A stretch of 64,000 nt of DNA, taken from an uncultured Clostridia bacterium (GTDB lineage: Bacteria; Bacillota; Clostridia; Christensenellales; Borkfalkiaceae). The notes beneath the pieces were generated by a model. The model did no database searches, was not told the DNA's origin, and worked only from the letters and a program-made list of their open reading frames with translations. Shown here one piece after another: positions 8,622 to 16,605 of this stretch. The DNA is taken from NCBI GenBank assembly GCA_944330115.1, contig CALVIN010000006.1, positions 1-64,000 on the forward strand. Direction: 5' to 3'. Numbering within the stretch: position 1 is the first letter of the stretch; each line of letters begins with the position of its first letter. A program made the position numbers and the translations under genes.

Positions 8622-8877
8622 GACGTTTTTCCTCCTTATCCGCATGCGGTGCGCCGCTGTTTGTGCGGTGACCATAACAATAATACCACCGTTTTTGCCG
8701 TCCGTCAATATCAAAATGCATTTTTGCCCCTCAAAGAGGGCGCGCGGCGGCGCATATATGGGTAAGATCGCGCTTTTTTTGGGCTTTTTTTAAAGTGAAA
8801 GGCGCTTTTTGTGTATTTTTACAAAATATTCACATAGCTTACGCGTCAAATTTATATACGCGGTTTATATTATAACT

Positions 8878-9097
8878 GCAAAAGCAAAAGAGCTTTTGGC
8901 AAGGCTGAACGGAGCACCGTTCTGCGGCGGCATGAGTCCGCATATGCAGACGCTTTAACGACCATCATTTACTCCTGCACACGTTCAGCTTAAAAAGTCC
9001 ACTCAGGCGGCGAACAGCCGCATGCAAAATGCATAAAATTTCCCCTCCAAAAAAATGTCCGCCGCGGGCCTGCACAGGTCCGCGGCGGACATTTTTA
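8878..9097 (+). ncRNA. Candidate structured non-coding RNA with its own terminator
   Basis: The spacer between two divergent genes (8622-9195) is rich in paired segments: CAAAAGC/GCTTTTG (8879-8898), a long-range stem GCTGAACG/CGTTCAGC (8904-8911 with 8982-8989) extended by GGAG/CTCC, an inner TGCGG/CCGCA hairpin (8923-8942), and a perfect terminator (9055-9097). A/T-rich -10-like sequences (TATATT, TATTAT) lie at 8866-8873. I do not recognise an Rfam family. A 33-codon frame on the other strand (MMVVKASAYADSC...) has GGAG upstream of its ATG, so a small protein cannot be excluded. Confidence 0.45.
9055..9097. terminator. Strong bidirectional terminator
   Basis: ATGTCCGCCGCGG (9055-9067) pairs with its exact complement (9080-9092). 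It is flanked by a run of A on the left and TTTTTA on the right, so it can work in both directions. It precedes the promoter of the beta-lactamase-fold gene. Confidence 0.85.
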
Positions 9098-9107
9098 TTA
9101 AAAACTA

Positions 9108-9136
9108 TTTACAATTACGGCGCGCGGATGTATAAT
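9108..9136 (+). promoter_or_regulatory. Sigma-A promoter
   Basis: TTTACA (9108-9113), a 17-bp spacer, TATAAT (9131-9136). Transcription would start near 9143, leaving a leader of about 50-80 nt before the beta-lactamase-fold gene. Confidence 0.75.
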
Positions 9137-9195
9137 AATGCTTAAGTTATACTCTTTTATGCGCCGTTCCCGCATGGAGGGGCGGCGGAAAAGTT

Positions 9196-10257
9196 TTGCG
9201 AATTTTTTACGGCGGTAACGGGGGAGTGGCTAAAATAAAATTAACAAAAGGGGCGGCGGCAATAGTTTCGGTCGCCTGCGCCGCCTTCATCATAAGTGCG
9301 CTGCTCATATTAAATATATTTTGGCCGCTTAAATACCTCACCGCCTACCTCGTATCGGGCGGGCGTCCGCAGGAGGGCAGGCTTGAGATGTGCGTTCTTG
9401 ACGTGGGAACTTCGGACTGCACGATAGTCTGCCTGCCCAACGGCAAGACCATGCTCATCGACGGCGGCGACGGCACCTACCGCAACAATTTAAAGATACT
9501 CACCGAGCTCAACAGAAGGGATATAGACTATATCGACTACGTCGTGTGTACCACGGTGACCGACGAATACTGCGGCGGCCTGGGCGAGATATTGCGCCAA
9601 AAGCAAGCAGGCGCCGTATTTTATCCCTATTGCATCAACAGCTACATAAGCGAGGGGTTTGAAGACTTTATTTCGGCCGCCGGGGACAGCGGCGCGCGCA
9701 TGGTGGTGGCCGAATACGGCGCGGGAGTGGCGGCGGAAGATTTCTTTTTCACCTTCCTGTCGCCCGCCCTGCATACCGGCCCCGGTTCCGAGTATGCAGC
9801 CTTGAATGCCGACCCGTCCGCCGCAAATATAGCCGCTGCCTCCGCCGTGCTGTGGATAGAGTACGAGGGCAGCGGCATACTGTACGCCGGCGGCGTTTCG
9901 GGGCAGAAGCTCGAAGAGATAGCCGATACCTACGCGCTCATGCAGGCGCTCGGCGATCCCGACGGCTACTTCACCTTTGCCGGGAACGATATCCGCCTCA
10001 CATCGTGCGCGGCATACCATGTGGCCTCGCACGGCGGGGATATCGCGCTCGCAACGTCGTTCACCGACCTAATCGATCCCGAATATTCCGTCATATCCGC
10101 GGGCGAACAGTCGGGCGTGCCCTCGCTTGAAGTGCTCGCCGACCTGCTGCACGATGCCGTGCCCGGCGGGGACGACGGCATATACATTACAAGATACGAC
10201 GGCGACGTCACCGTCGTCATAGACGAAAGCGGCGTAACGTGCGGCGGTTCGGCTTAA
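9196..10257 (+). CDS. Membrane-anchored metallo-beta-lactamase-fold protein lacking metal ligands
   Basis: The 353 residues comprise an N-terminal membrane segment (about 17-44) and an extracellular beta-lactamase-fold domain like the C-terminal part of ComEC (LEMCVLDVGTSDCTIVCLPN, MLIDGGDG, then AYHVASHGG near 290). In active relatives the loop after the second strand reads HxHxDH; here it is TTVTDEYCGG, so the zinc-binding His residues are gone. It is therefore either a pseudoenzyme or a divergent binder. Start choice is uncertain: TTG 9196 keeps 10 extra residues, and GTG 9226 follows GGGGGA too closely. It stands alone between a terminator and the aro operon, 70 nt before aroC. Confidence 0.75.
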   Translation: MRIFYGGNGGVAKIKLTKGAAAIVSVACAAFIISALLILNIFWPLKYLTAYLVSGGRPQEGRLEMCVLDVGTSDCTIVCLPNGKTMLIDGGDGTYRNNLKILTELNRRDIDYIDYVVCTTVTDEYCGGLGEILRQKQAGAVFYPYCINSYISEGFEDFISAAGDSGARMVVAEYGAGVAAEDFFFTFLSPALHTGPGSEYAALNADPSAANIAAASAVLWIEYEGSGILYAGGVSGQKLEEIADTYALMQALGDPDGYFTFAGNDIRLTSCAAYHVASHGGDIALATSFTDLIDPEYSVISAGEQSGVPSLEVLADLLHDAVPGGDDGIYITRYDGDVTVVIDESGVTCGGSA

Positions 10258-10327
10258 ATTTATTCCGCGCCGCTCACGGCAAAGGCCGCAGCAAAATAAA
10301 AAGCAACCTTGTTTTAAGGAGATATAT

Positions 10328-11455
10328 ATGAAACTTACCACCGCGGGCGAGTCGCACGGAAGGGCGCTCGTCGGTATAATCGAAGGCCTGCCTTCAAATT
10401 TAAAGATAGATAAGTCGCTCATCGATGCCGACCTCGCTTTAAGGCAGGGCGGCTACGGCAGGGGCGGCAGGCAGAAGATAGAGCACGACAAAATTGAGAT
10501 AATAAGCGGCGTGCGCAACGAGCTCACGCTCGGCAGTCCGCTCGCCTTTATGATAGTAAATGCCGACTACAAAAATTGGGAGGGCTGCATGAGCGCAGGC
10601 CCGTGCGATACCTCTCAGCGCACCTTAACGCGCGTGCGCCCCGGCCATGCCGACCTTTCGGGCATGCTTAAATACGGGCAGAAGGACGCGCGCAACATTT
10701 TAGAGCGCGCCAGCGCCAGGGAGACGGCCGTGCGCGTGGCCGCGGGCGCCATAGCAAAGCAGTATCTCGCCGCCCTCGGCGTTAAAACGGCGGGGTATGT
10801 AAAGAGCGTGTGCGGCATAGAGGATGGCGCAGAGCACACCTTTGAGGAGGTGGAGGGCGCAAAGACGCATCCCCTCTTTATGCTCGATGAGAGGCGCGAA
10901 GAGGAGGCCATGCGCTTTATAGATAAACTTAAGGCCGACGGCGACACGGCGGGCGGCGTTGTGGAGGTGCGCATAAGCGGCCTTAAAAGCGGCTTCGGCA
11001 GCTGCATGACGTATGAGCAAAAGCTCGACGGCCGCCTTGCGGGCGCAATAATGGGCATTCAGGCCATAAAGGGAGTGGAAATAGGCCTTGGCTTCGGCGC
11101 GGCTTCCCTTCCCGGCAGCATGGTGCACGACGAGATATTCAAAAGAGAGGGCAGGTTTTTGCGCCGCACCAACCGCGCGGGCGGCATAGAGGGCGGCATG
11201 TCTAACGGCGAAGATATAATAGTGCGCGCCGCAATGAAGCCCATACCCACCCTCATGCGCGGGCTGGATACGGTAGATTTTGTAACCGGTCAGCCTGCAA
11301 AGGCGGCGGGCGAGCGCAGCGACGTAGCCGCCATATGCGCCTGCGAGGTGATAGTTGAAAGCGTAGCCGCGCTGGTGATAGCCGGGGTCGTGGCAGAGCG
11401 GCTGGGCGGCGATAACATGGACGAGGTCATAAAGAGATACGATGAGCTGTACTGA
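10328..11455 (+). CDS. aroC: Chorismate synthase
   Basis: Converts 5-enolpyruvylshikimate-3-phosphate to chorismate with reduced FMN; last step of the shikimate pathway. The 375 residues open with the family signature GESHGRALVGIIEGLP. They carry RQGGYGRGGRQ, the RPGHAD motif, the RASARETA signature (NILERASARETAVRVAAG) and the C-terminal GEDIIVRAAMKPIPT region that binds FMN and substrate. Length is normal. The ATG is preceded by AAGGAG seven bases away. First gene of a five-gene shikimate operon; its end overlaps aroB by 14 nt. Confidence 0.97.
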   Translation: MKLTTAGESHGRALVGIIEGLPSNLKIDKSLIDADLALRQGGYGRGGRQKIEHDKIEIISGVRNELTLGSPLAFMIVNADYKNWEGCMSAGPCDTSQRTLTRVRPGHADLSGMLKYGQKDARNILERASARETAVRVAAGAIAKQYLAALGVKTAGYVKSVCGIEDGAEHTFEEVEGAKTHPLFMLDERREEEAMRFIDKLKADGDTAGGVVEVRISGLKSGFGSCMTYEQKLDGRLAGAIMGIQAIKGVEIGLGFGAASLPGSMVHDEIFKREGRFLRRTNRAGGIEGGMSNGEDIIVRAAMKPIPTLMRGLDTVDFVTGQPAKAAGERSDVAAICACEVIVESVAALVIAGVVAERLGGDNMDEVIKRYDELY

Positions 11456-12521
11456 TATCAAAAAATTGGAGATAGACACACCCTCCTGCCGCAGCGTGAT
11501 AGATTGCGGCGAAGGCGCGTTTGAAGAGCTCATGCCGCAGCTTCTTGCGGGCAAGCAGTTCTTTGTGGTGACCGACAGCAACGTGCATGCCATATATAAG
11601 GAGCTGTTCGGCGGCATATTTGCGGGCGGCGGGCTGTATGTGCTCCCCGCGGGCGAAAAGAGCAAAAATTATACGCAGCTCATGCGCATATTAAAGGCCA
11701 TGGCCGCCTTCGGCTTGAAGAGGTGCGACACGGTGGTGGCCTTCGGCGGCGGCGTGGTGGGCGATATTGCCGGCCTCGCGGCCTCGCTGTATATGCGCGG
11801 CGTGCACCTCATTCAGGTGCCCACAACGCTGCTTTCGCAGGTAGACAGTTCTGTGGGCGGCAAGACGGCCATAGATTTTTGCGGCATAAAGAACATAGTC
11901 GGCACATTCTATCAGCCCGAAAGGGTGGTGGTAGACCCCGCATTTTTAAAGACGCTGCCCGCGCGTGAGATACGCTGCGGCCTGGGCGAGATAATAAAGT
12001 ACGGCGCGCTCAACAGGGATATATACATAAAGCTGATAGAAAATAAAAACAGATTGAAGAGCGCGGAGTTTTTTCGTTCGGTCATCTACGACTGCATAGC
12101 GCACAAGGCCGACGTGGTAAAAAAGGACGAGCGCGAGAGCGGGCTCAGAAAGACGCTCAACCTCGGCCACACCACTGGGCACGCCTTTGAGATGTTCTAT
12201 AAGCGCAAGTCGCACGGCGAGTTTGTGCTGATAGGCATGTATTACGAGCTGTTCATAGCGGTGGAGCGCGGCATATGCGCGCCCGAATACGCGCAGTCGC
12301 TCGTCGAGCTCATAAAAAAGGTGATAACCGTGCCCGCGTATGACGACGCCGGCGAGGCGAGCCTTTTGGCCGACGACGACAAAAAGAACGTACACAGCGG
12401 CGAGGTGGCAATGATATTGCCCGAAAGCCCCGGCCGCGTGCGCGAACTGCGCTTAAAGCTCGAAGAGTATTCGCTGTATATGGCGCGCTGCGCGCAGTCG
12501 CTTAAGGACGAGGATCGTTAA
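11442..12521 (+). CDS. aroB: 3-dehydroquinate synthase
   Basis: Closes 3-deoxy-D-arabino-heptulosonate 7-phosphate to 3-dehydroquinate, using NAD and a divalent metal. The 359 residues show the NAD-binding loop FGGGVVGDIAGLAAS, the substrate motif PTTLLSQVDSSVGGKTAID, the metal-ligand segment LNLGHTTGHAFE and GEFVLIGM. The start lies inside the end of aroC (14-nt overlap), so the two are translationally coupled. Confidence 0.96.
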   Translation: MSCTDIKKLEIDTPSCRSVIDCGEGAFEELMPQLLAGKQFFVVTDSNVHAIYKELFGGIFAGGGLYVLPAGEKSKNYTQLMRILKAMAAFGLKRCDTVVAFGGGVVGDIAGLAASLYMRGVHLIQVPTTLLSQVDSSVGGKTAIDFCGIKNIVGTFYQPERVVVDPAFLKTLPAREIRCGLGEIIKYGALNRDIYIKLIENKNRLKSAEFFRSVIYDCIAHKADVVKKDERESGLRKTLNLGHTTGHAFEMFYKRKSHGEFVLIGMYYELFIAVERGICAPEYAQSLVELIKKVITVPAYDDAGEASLLADDDKKNVHSGEVAMILPESPGRVRELRLKLEEYSLYMARCAQSLKDEDR

Positions 12522-12533
12522 AAGGTGGATAGC

Positions 12534-13331
12534 ATGAAAAAATTAAAACTTGCCGTGGTGGGCAAGGACGTCTCGCAGTCGTCCAGCCCCAAAATGCACA
12601 CATTCATAGCCCGAAGGCTGGGCGCGGAGATAGAGTACGACAAGGTGTCGCTCGCTCCCGAAGATTTTTCGGCGCACGCCGAGGAGCTGTTCAAAAAGTA
12701 TGACGGCTTCAACGTAACCATACCCTTCAAGCTGGATATAATACCCTATTTAAAGTCGCTGGAGGGGGACGCGCACACGTTCGGCGCGGTGAACACCGTT
12801 TTAAGCGCCACGCGCGCGGGCTACAACACCGACGGCCTCGGCTTCATGCTGATGCTTAAAAACGCCGGCATTGAGCCCGAGGGTAAGAGCGTGCTCATTC
12901 TCGGTGCGGGCGGCGCGGGGCGCAGCGCGGCAAAAAAGCTTAAAGACGCGGGCGCGGACGTGTATGTGTTCGATATGCGCGCGCAGTCGGCCGAGGAGTT
13001 GCAGAGGGAGTTCGGCGTTACCGCCGTACAAAAGATAGAAAACAAGCCTTACGATATAATAATAAACGCCACGGGCGTGGGCATGCACAAGTCGGTGGGG
13101 ATATCCCCCGTCGGCGAGGAGCTTATAGCTCTGTGCGGCAGGGCGATAGACCTCATATATGTGCCGCCCAAGTCGAAATTTTTGGAGATAGCCGAAAGCT
13201 GCGGCAAGCAGATATTGAACGGCATGGCAATGCTCTTCTACCAGGCGTACTATGCAGAGTGCATATATCTCTCGCTGCAGCCTGACGACGCAAAGGCAAA
13301 GGAGCTGTTTGAGGAGTATTGCACGCTGTAA
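12534..13331 (+). CDS. aroE: Shikimate dehydrogenase
   Basis: NADP-dependent reduction of 3-dehydroshikimate to shikimate. The 265 residues contain the substrate-binding motif SSSPKMH near the N-terminus, GFNVTIPFK with the catalytic Lys, GAVNTV, NTDGLGF, and the nucleotide-binding loop LGAGGAGRSAAKKL. The frame opens at a GTG (12525), but the ATG at 12534 has AGGTGG five bases upstream and is preferred. It begins 12 nt after aroB. Confidence 0.95.
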   Translation: MKKLKLAVVGKDVSQSSSPKMHTFIARRLGAEIEYDKVSLAPEDFSAHAEELFKKYDGFNVTIPFKLDIIPYLKSLEGDAHTFGAVNTVLSATRAGYNTDGLGFMLMLKNAGIEPEGKSVLILGAGGAGRSAAKKLKDAGADVYVFDMRAQSAEELQREFGVTAVQKIENKPYDIIINATGVGMHKSVGISPVGEELIALCGRAIDLIYVPPKSKFLEIAESCGKQILNGMAMLFYQAYYAECIYLSLQPDDAKAKELFEEYCTL

Positions 13332-13384
13332 GGCGCGGCCGCGCGGTATGCGATATGCCGCCTGCGGCGTATAAGGTGATATAT

Positions 13385-13813
13385 ATGAAACTTTTATTTA
13401 TAAACGGAGTAAATTTAAACATGACCGGCCTGCGCGAGCGGGGCGTCTACGGCACGCAGACCCTCGACGAAATAAACGCCGATATTGCCGCGCACTTTGA
13501 GGGCAGGGCGCAGTGCGCCTTCTTTCAGAGCAACATAGAGGGTGAGATATGCACAAAGCTGCACGAGGCGGGTATCTCGGGCGAGTTCGGCGGCATAATT
13601 TTAAACGCCGGTGCCTTCACGCACTACAGCTACGCCATACGCGACGCCATAGCCTCGATCTCCGTCCCCGTGGTCGAGGTGCACATGTCAAACGTGTTCA
13701 AGCGCGAGCAATTCAGACACAACTCGGTGATATCCGAGGTATGCGCGGGCACGGTGGTCGGGTTCGGCAAAAACAGCTACATACTCGCCGCAGAGAGCTT
13801 TTTGTTGAAGTGA
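13385..13813 (+). CDS. aroQ: Type II 3-dehydroquinate dehydratase
   Basis: Dehydrates 3-dehydroquinate to 3-dehydroshikimate by the type II (anti elimination) route. The 142 residues show the family landmarks FINGVNLNMTGLRE, the catalytic Tyr in GVYGTQTL, FFQSNIEGE, GGIILNAGAFTHYS, and EVHMSNVFKRE with the catalytic His. The ATG at 13385 follows AAGGTGAT and gives the normal size; the frame opening at 13319 overlaps aroE and is not used. Confidence 0.96.
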   Translation: MKLLFINGVNLNMTGLRERGVYGTQTLDEINADIAAHFEGRAQCAFFQSNIEGEICTKLHEAGISGEFGGIILNAGAFTHYSYAIRDAIASISVPVVEVHMSNVFKREQFRHNSVISEVCAGTVVGFGKNSYILAAESFLLK

Positions 13814-13820
13814 GGGCGGC

Positions 13821-14327
13821 ATGAATATAGTTCTGTGCGGCATGATGGGCTGCGGCAAAACTACGGTGGCCGCGGCGCTCTCCCGCCTTACGGGCATGGA
13901 GCAGACCGATACCGACGCGGTGATAGTAAAAAAATATGGCCGCATTGCCGATATCTTTGAAAAGTACGGCGAGGAGCATTTCCGCTCGCTTGAAACGGAC
14001 ACGGTGAAGGAGCTCTCCTCGCGCGACGGCCTTATAATCGCCACGGGCGGCGGGTGCGTTTTAAAGGAGCGCAACGTACAGCTTTTAAAGGGCAACGGCA
14101 AAATAGTATTTTTGCGCACGCAGCCCCAAACGCTTATATCCCGCGTTGAAGGAGATACCGAGCGCCCCCTGCTTGCGGGCGGAGCGGCAAAGCGCATAAA
14201 CGAGATATTGCCGGCGCGCACGCCCAAATACCTTGCCGCCGCCGACTTCGTGATCGATACCGACGGGCTTTCGCCCGAAGAGATAGCGCGGCGCATAGCC
14301 GAGGAGTACGGCCTTAAAATCGTATAG
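13821..14327 (+). CDS. aroK: Shikimate kinase
   Basis: Phosphorylates shikimate at the 3-hydroxyl with ATP. The 168 residues have Walker A GMMGCGKTT (7-15), the substrate-binding DTD motif (TDTDAVI), the FR-LE motif (HFRSLETD), ATGGGCV and the lid RVEGDTERPLL. It begins 7 nt after aroQ and ends the aro operon. EPSP synthase (aroA) is missing from the cluster and is not elsewhere in the window. Confidence 0.95.
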   Translation: MNIVLCGMMGCGKTTVAAALSRLTGMEQTDTDAVIVKKYGRIADIFEKYGEEHFRSLETDTVKELSSRDGLIIATGGGCVLKERNVQLLKGNGKIVFLRTQPQTLISRVEGDTERPLLAGGAAKRINEILPARTPKYLAAADFVIDTDGLSPEEIARRIAEEYGLKIV

Positions 14328-14422
14328 GCCGGCCGCAGGGCGCGCAAAAAGGGCTTTACAAAAGTTTTTTATTGAGGCATGTATCAAAAATAATTTAAGT
14401 ATTTTGTGTTTTTGGGAGATCT

Positions 14423-15154
14423 ATGGTTAAAAAAGTTGCACTGATCACGGGCGGCACAAGGGGAATAGGCAGGGACATAGCGTTTGAATTTTTGCAGCGT
14501 GGCTATGAGGTGATAATCAACTATTGCAACAACGAGAGCGCCGCCATAGCCACCCAGGCCGAGTTCAACATGCTCGGCTACTGCCCGGTAATAATGCGCG
14601 CCGACGTTTCAAACGAGGCCGCCGTGCGCGACATGTTCGCCGAAGTTTTCCGCATATACAACAGGCTGGACGTGCTCGTAAACAACGCGGGCATATCCTA
14701 TGTGGGCGTCATTCAGGACACCACTCCCGCCGAGTGGGACAGAATATTTGCCGTTAACGTGCGGGGCGCGTATCTCTGCAGCCGTGCCGTCGCCGACAGA
14801 ATGATAGGCATGGGCGGCGGCTGCATAATAAACATCTCCTCCATATGGGGAGAGGTGGGCGCAAGCTGCGAGGTGGCATATTCGGCCTCCAAGGCCGCCG
14901 TCATCGGCTTTACAAAGGCGCTCGCCAAGGAGCTCGCCCCCTCGGGCGTGCGCGTAAACTGCGTCAGCCCGGGCGTGATAGATACCGATATGAACGGCCA
15001 CCTCACCCCCGACGAGCTCGAGGACTTAATTCAGCAGATCCCCGCGGGCAGGATAGGCACGGGCGCAGACGTCGCCGTCGCCTGCTCCTTTCTGGCGGAG
15101 GCCGCCTACGTCACGGGCGAAACTATCTCCGTCGGCGGCGGCTTCGGCAAATAA
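14423..15154 (+). CDS. Short-chain dehydrogenase/reductase, FabG-like
   Basis: NAD(P)-dependent oxidoreductase of the classical SDR family, 243 residues. It shows the cofactor motif TGGTRGIG (9-16), the structural NNAG, catalytic Ser in INISSIWG, the YSASK catalytic Tyr-Lys pair, and SPGVIDTDM. It looks closest to 3-oxoacyl-ACP reductases, but no other fatty-acid gene is nearby, so the substrate is open. The ATG follows GGGAG by 4 nt. A gap of 95 nt separates it from aroK, so co-transcription is possible, and a terminator hairpin follows at 15216. Confidence 0.85.
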   Translation: MVKKVALITGGTRGIGRDIAFEFLQRGYEVIINYCNNESAAIATQAEFNMLGYCPVIMRADVSNEAAVRDMFAEVFRIYNRLDVLVNNAGISYVGVIQDTTPAEWDRIFAVNVRGAYLCSRAVADRMIGMGGGCIINISSIWGEVGASCEVAYSASKAAVIGFTKALAKELAPSGVRVNCVSPGVIDTDMNGHLTPDELEDLIQQIPAGRIGTGADVAVACSFLAEAAYVTGETISVGGGFGK

Positions 15155-15215
15155 GGCTTGGCCGCCTAAGTTTTGCCAAAAAACGCCAAAAAGTACTGCA
15201 ATATGTCATCGGTAT

Positions 15216-15258
15216 CCCCCTCGGCAGGTTTATTATCCCGCCCGAGGGGGTATTTATA
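15216..15258 (+). terminator. Intrinsic terminator after the SDR gene
   Basis: CCCCCTCGG (15216-15224) pairs with CCGAGGGGG (15242-15250), then TATTTATATT. The next 110 nt are very A/T-rich and hold no gene. Confidence 0.6.
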
Positions 15259-15368
15259 TTATAAAGACGATAAAGAAAATAAAGAAAAGACGGAAAAATT
15301 TTTTAAAATTATTTCAAAATTTTTTAATATTTAAAGGGAATTGAAGATTTTTTTGCGTATATTATGGC

Positions 15369-16400
15369 GTGAAAAGAAATATTCCTGTATTAAAAGAGCG
15401 TACGTATGCGATAGAGGAACAGTTTCTCTCGCCGTATGCCACTAAATCGAAGGACACTAAGGGGCGCGAGCGCGAGGAACAGCCTTGCAGCATGCGCACC
15501 GACTTTCAGCGTGACCGCGACAGGATAATATATTGCAAGGCGTTCAGGCGGCTCAAAAACAAGACGCAGGTGTTCTTTTCGCCCGAGGGCGACCACTACA
15601 TAACGCGCCTTACGCACACGCTCGACGTGGCGCAGATAGCCCGCAGCCTTGCGCGCGTGCTCGCCCTGAATGAGGACCTTGCCGAGGCGGCGGCGCTCGG
15701 GCACGACCTGGGGCACACGCCCTTCGGCCACAGCGGCGAGCGCATACTAAATAAACTTGCCCCGTGCGGCTTTAAACACAACGTGCAGTCGGTGCGCGTC
15801 GTCGACGTGCTCGAAAAGGACGGCAGGGGCTTAAATCTCACCTTTGAAGTGCGCGACGGCATACTCAACCACCAGAAGAGCGGGCATCCCGCAACGCTCG
15901 AGGGCATGTGCGTGCGCATTGCCGACAAGGTGGCATACATAAATCACGACCTCGACGACGCCGTGCGCGCGGGCGTTTTAAAGCCGGGCGACGTGCCCAA
16001 GGATATAACCGAGGTGCTCGGCAACAGCTCGAAAGAGCGCATAAACACCGCAATAACTTCGGTATGGAATGAAAGTTACGGCCAGAATTTCGTGCGCATG
16101 GGGCAGGAAGTCGTGCAGGCCAGCGAGGCGCTGCGCGCCTTTATGTTCGACAGGGTATATTTCACCGAATTTGCCCGCGGCGAGGAGCAGAAGGCCGAGC
16201 GCATGCTCTCGTGCATGTACGACTACTTCTGCAAAAATACCGATAAGCTCCCCAAAATGTTCATAGGCCTTTTAGAGCGCTTTTCAAAGGAGCAGGTCGT
16301 GTGCGACTACATATCCTCTATGACGGACAGGTACGCCGTGTATATATTCAACAAGATATTCGTGCCCCGCGGCTGGTCGTTCGGCGACGAGAGCAATTAA
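15369..16400 (+). CDS. dGTP triphosphohydrolase-like HD protein
   Basis: Predicted to hydrolyse dGTP or other dNTPs to nucleoside and triphosphate. The 343 residues carry the HD metal site: His in RLTHTLDVAQIA, HD in LGHDLGHTPFGHSGE, and the distal Asp in NHDLDDA. The N-terminal motif RDRDRIIYCKAFRRLKNKTQ is typical of the Dgt family. The start is GTG at 15369 with no ribosome site; a -10-like TATATT ends only 5 nt before it, so translation may be leaderless, though no good -35 is seen. In Clostridia this gene commonly precedes dnaG and rpoD, as here. Confidence 0.9.
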   Translation: MKRNIPVLKERTYAIEEQFLSPYATKSKDTKGREREEQPCSMRTDFQRDRDRIIYCKAFRRLKNKTQVFFSPEGDHYITRLTHTLDVAQIARSLARVLALNEDLAEAAALGHDLGHTPFGHSGERILNKLAPCGFKHNVQSVRVVDVLEKDGRGLNLTFEVRDGILNHQKSGHPATLEGMCVRIADKVAYINHDLDDAVRAGVLKPGDVPKDITEVLGNSSKERINTAITSVWNESYGQNFVRMGQEVVQASEALRAFMFDRVYFTEFARGEEQKAERMLSCMYDYFCKNTDKLPKMFIGLLERFSKEQVVCDYISSMTDRYAVYIFNKIFVPRGWSFGDESN

Positions 16401-16407
16401 GGGGGAG

Positions 16408-16462
16408 TGAAACCCCTCCGGCTTTCGCTTACGCTCAACCCACCTCCCCTCAAAGGGGAGGT
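16408..16462 (+). repeat. Composite palindromic repeat, forward copy
   Basis: TGAAACCCCTCCG, a variable stem, CTCAACCC, then ACCTCCCCTCAAAGGGGAGGT. A shorter palindrome, CCCTCGAAGGG, follows at 16484-16500. It fills the spacer between the dGTPase-like gene and dnaG. Confidence 0.85.
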
Positions 16463-16605
16463 ATAAGTAAAGTATATGTTCTTCCCTCGAAGGGGAGGTA
16501 TAAGAAAGAGAAGGGACGGCGAGGGCGGACTGAATAATATCAAAAATCAAATTATATGCAGGCATGTATTAAAATCATGCGGGCATGTATCAGAATAAGG
16601 TGGCT

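Noticed and set aside
10700..11665. Minus-strand frame of 321 codons
   Set aside because: Mirror frame of aroC and aroB, produced by GC-rich codon third positions.
16408..16503. Array of similar palindromes considered as CRISPR
   Set aside because: Repeats are palindromes of changing length without regular spacers and no cas gene is present.
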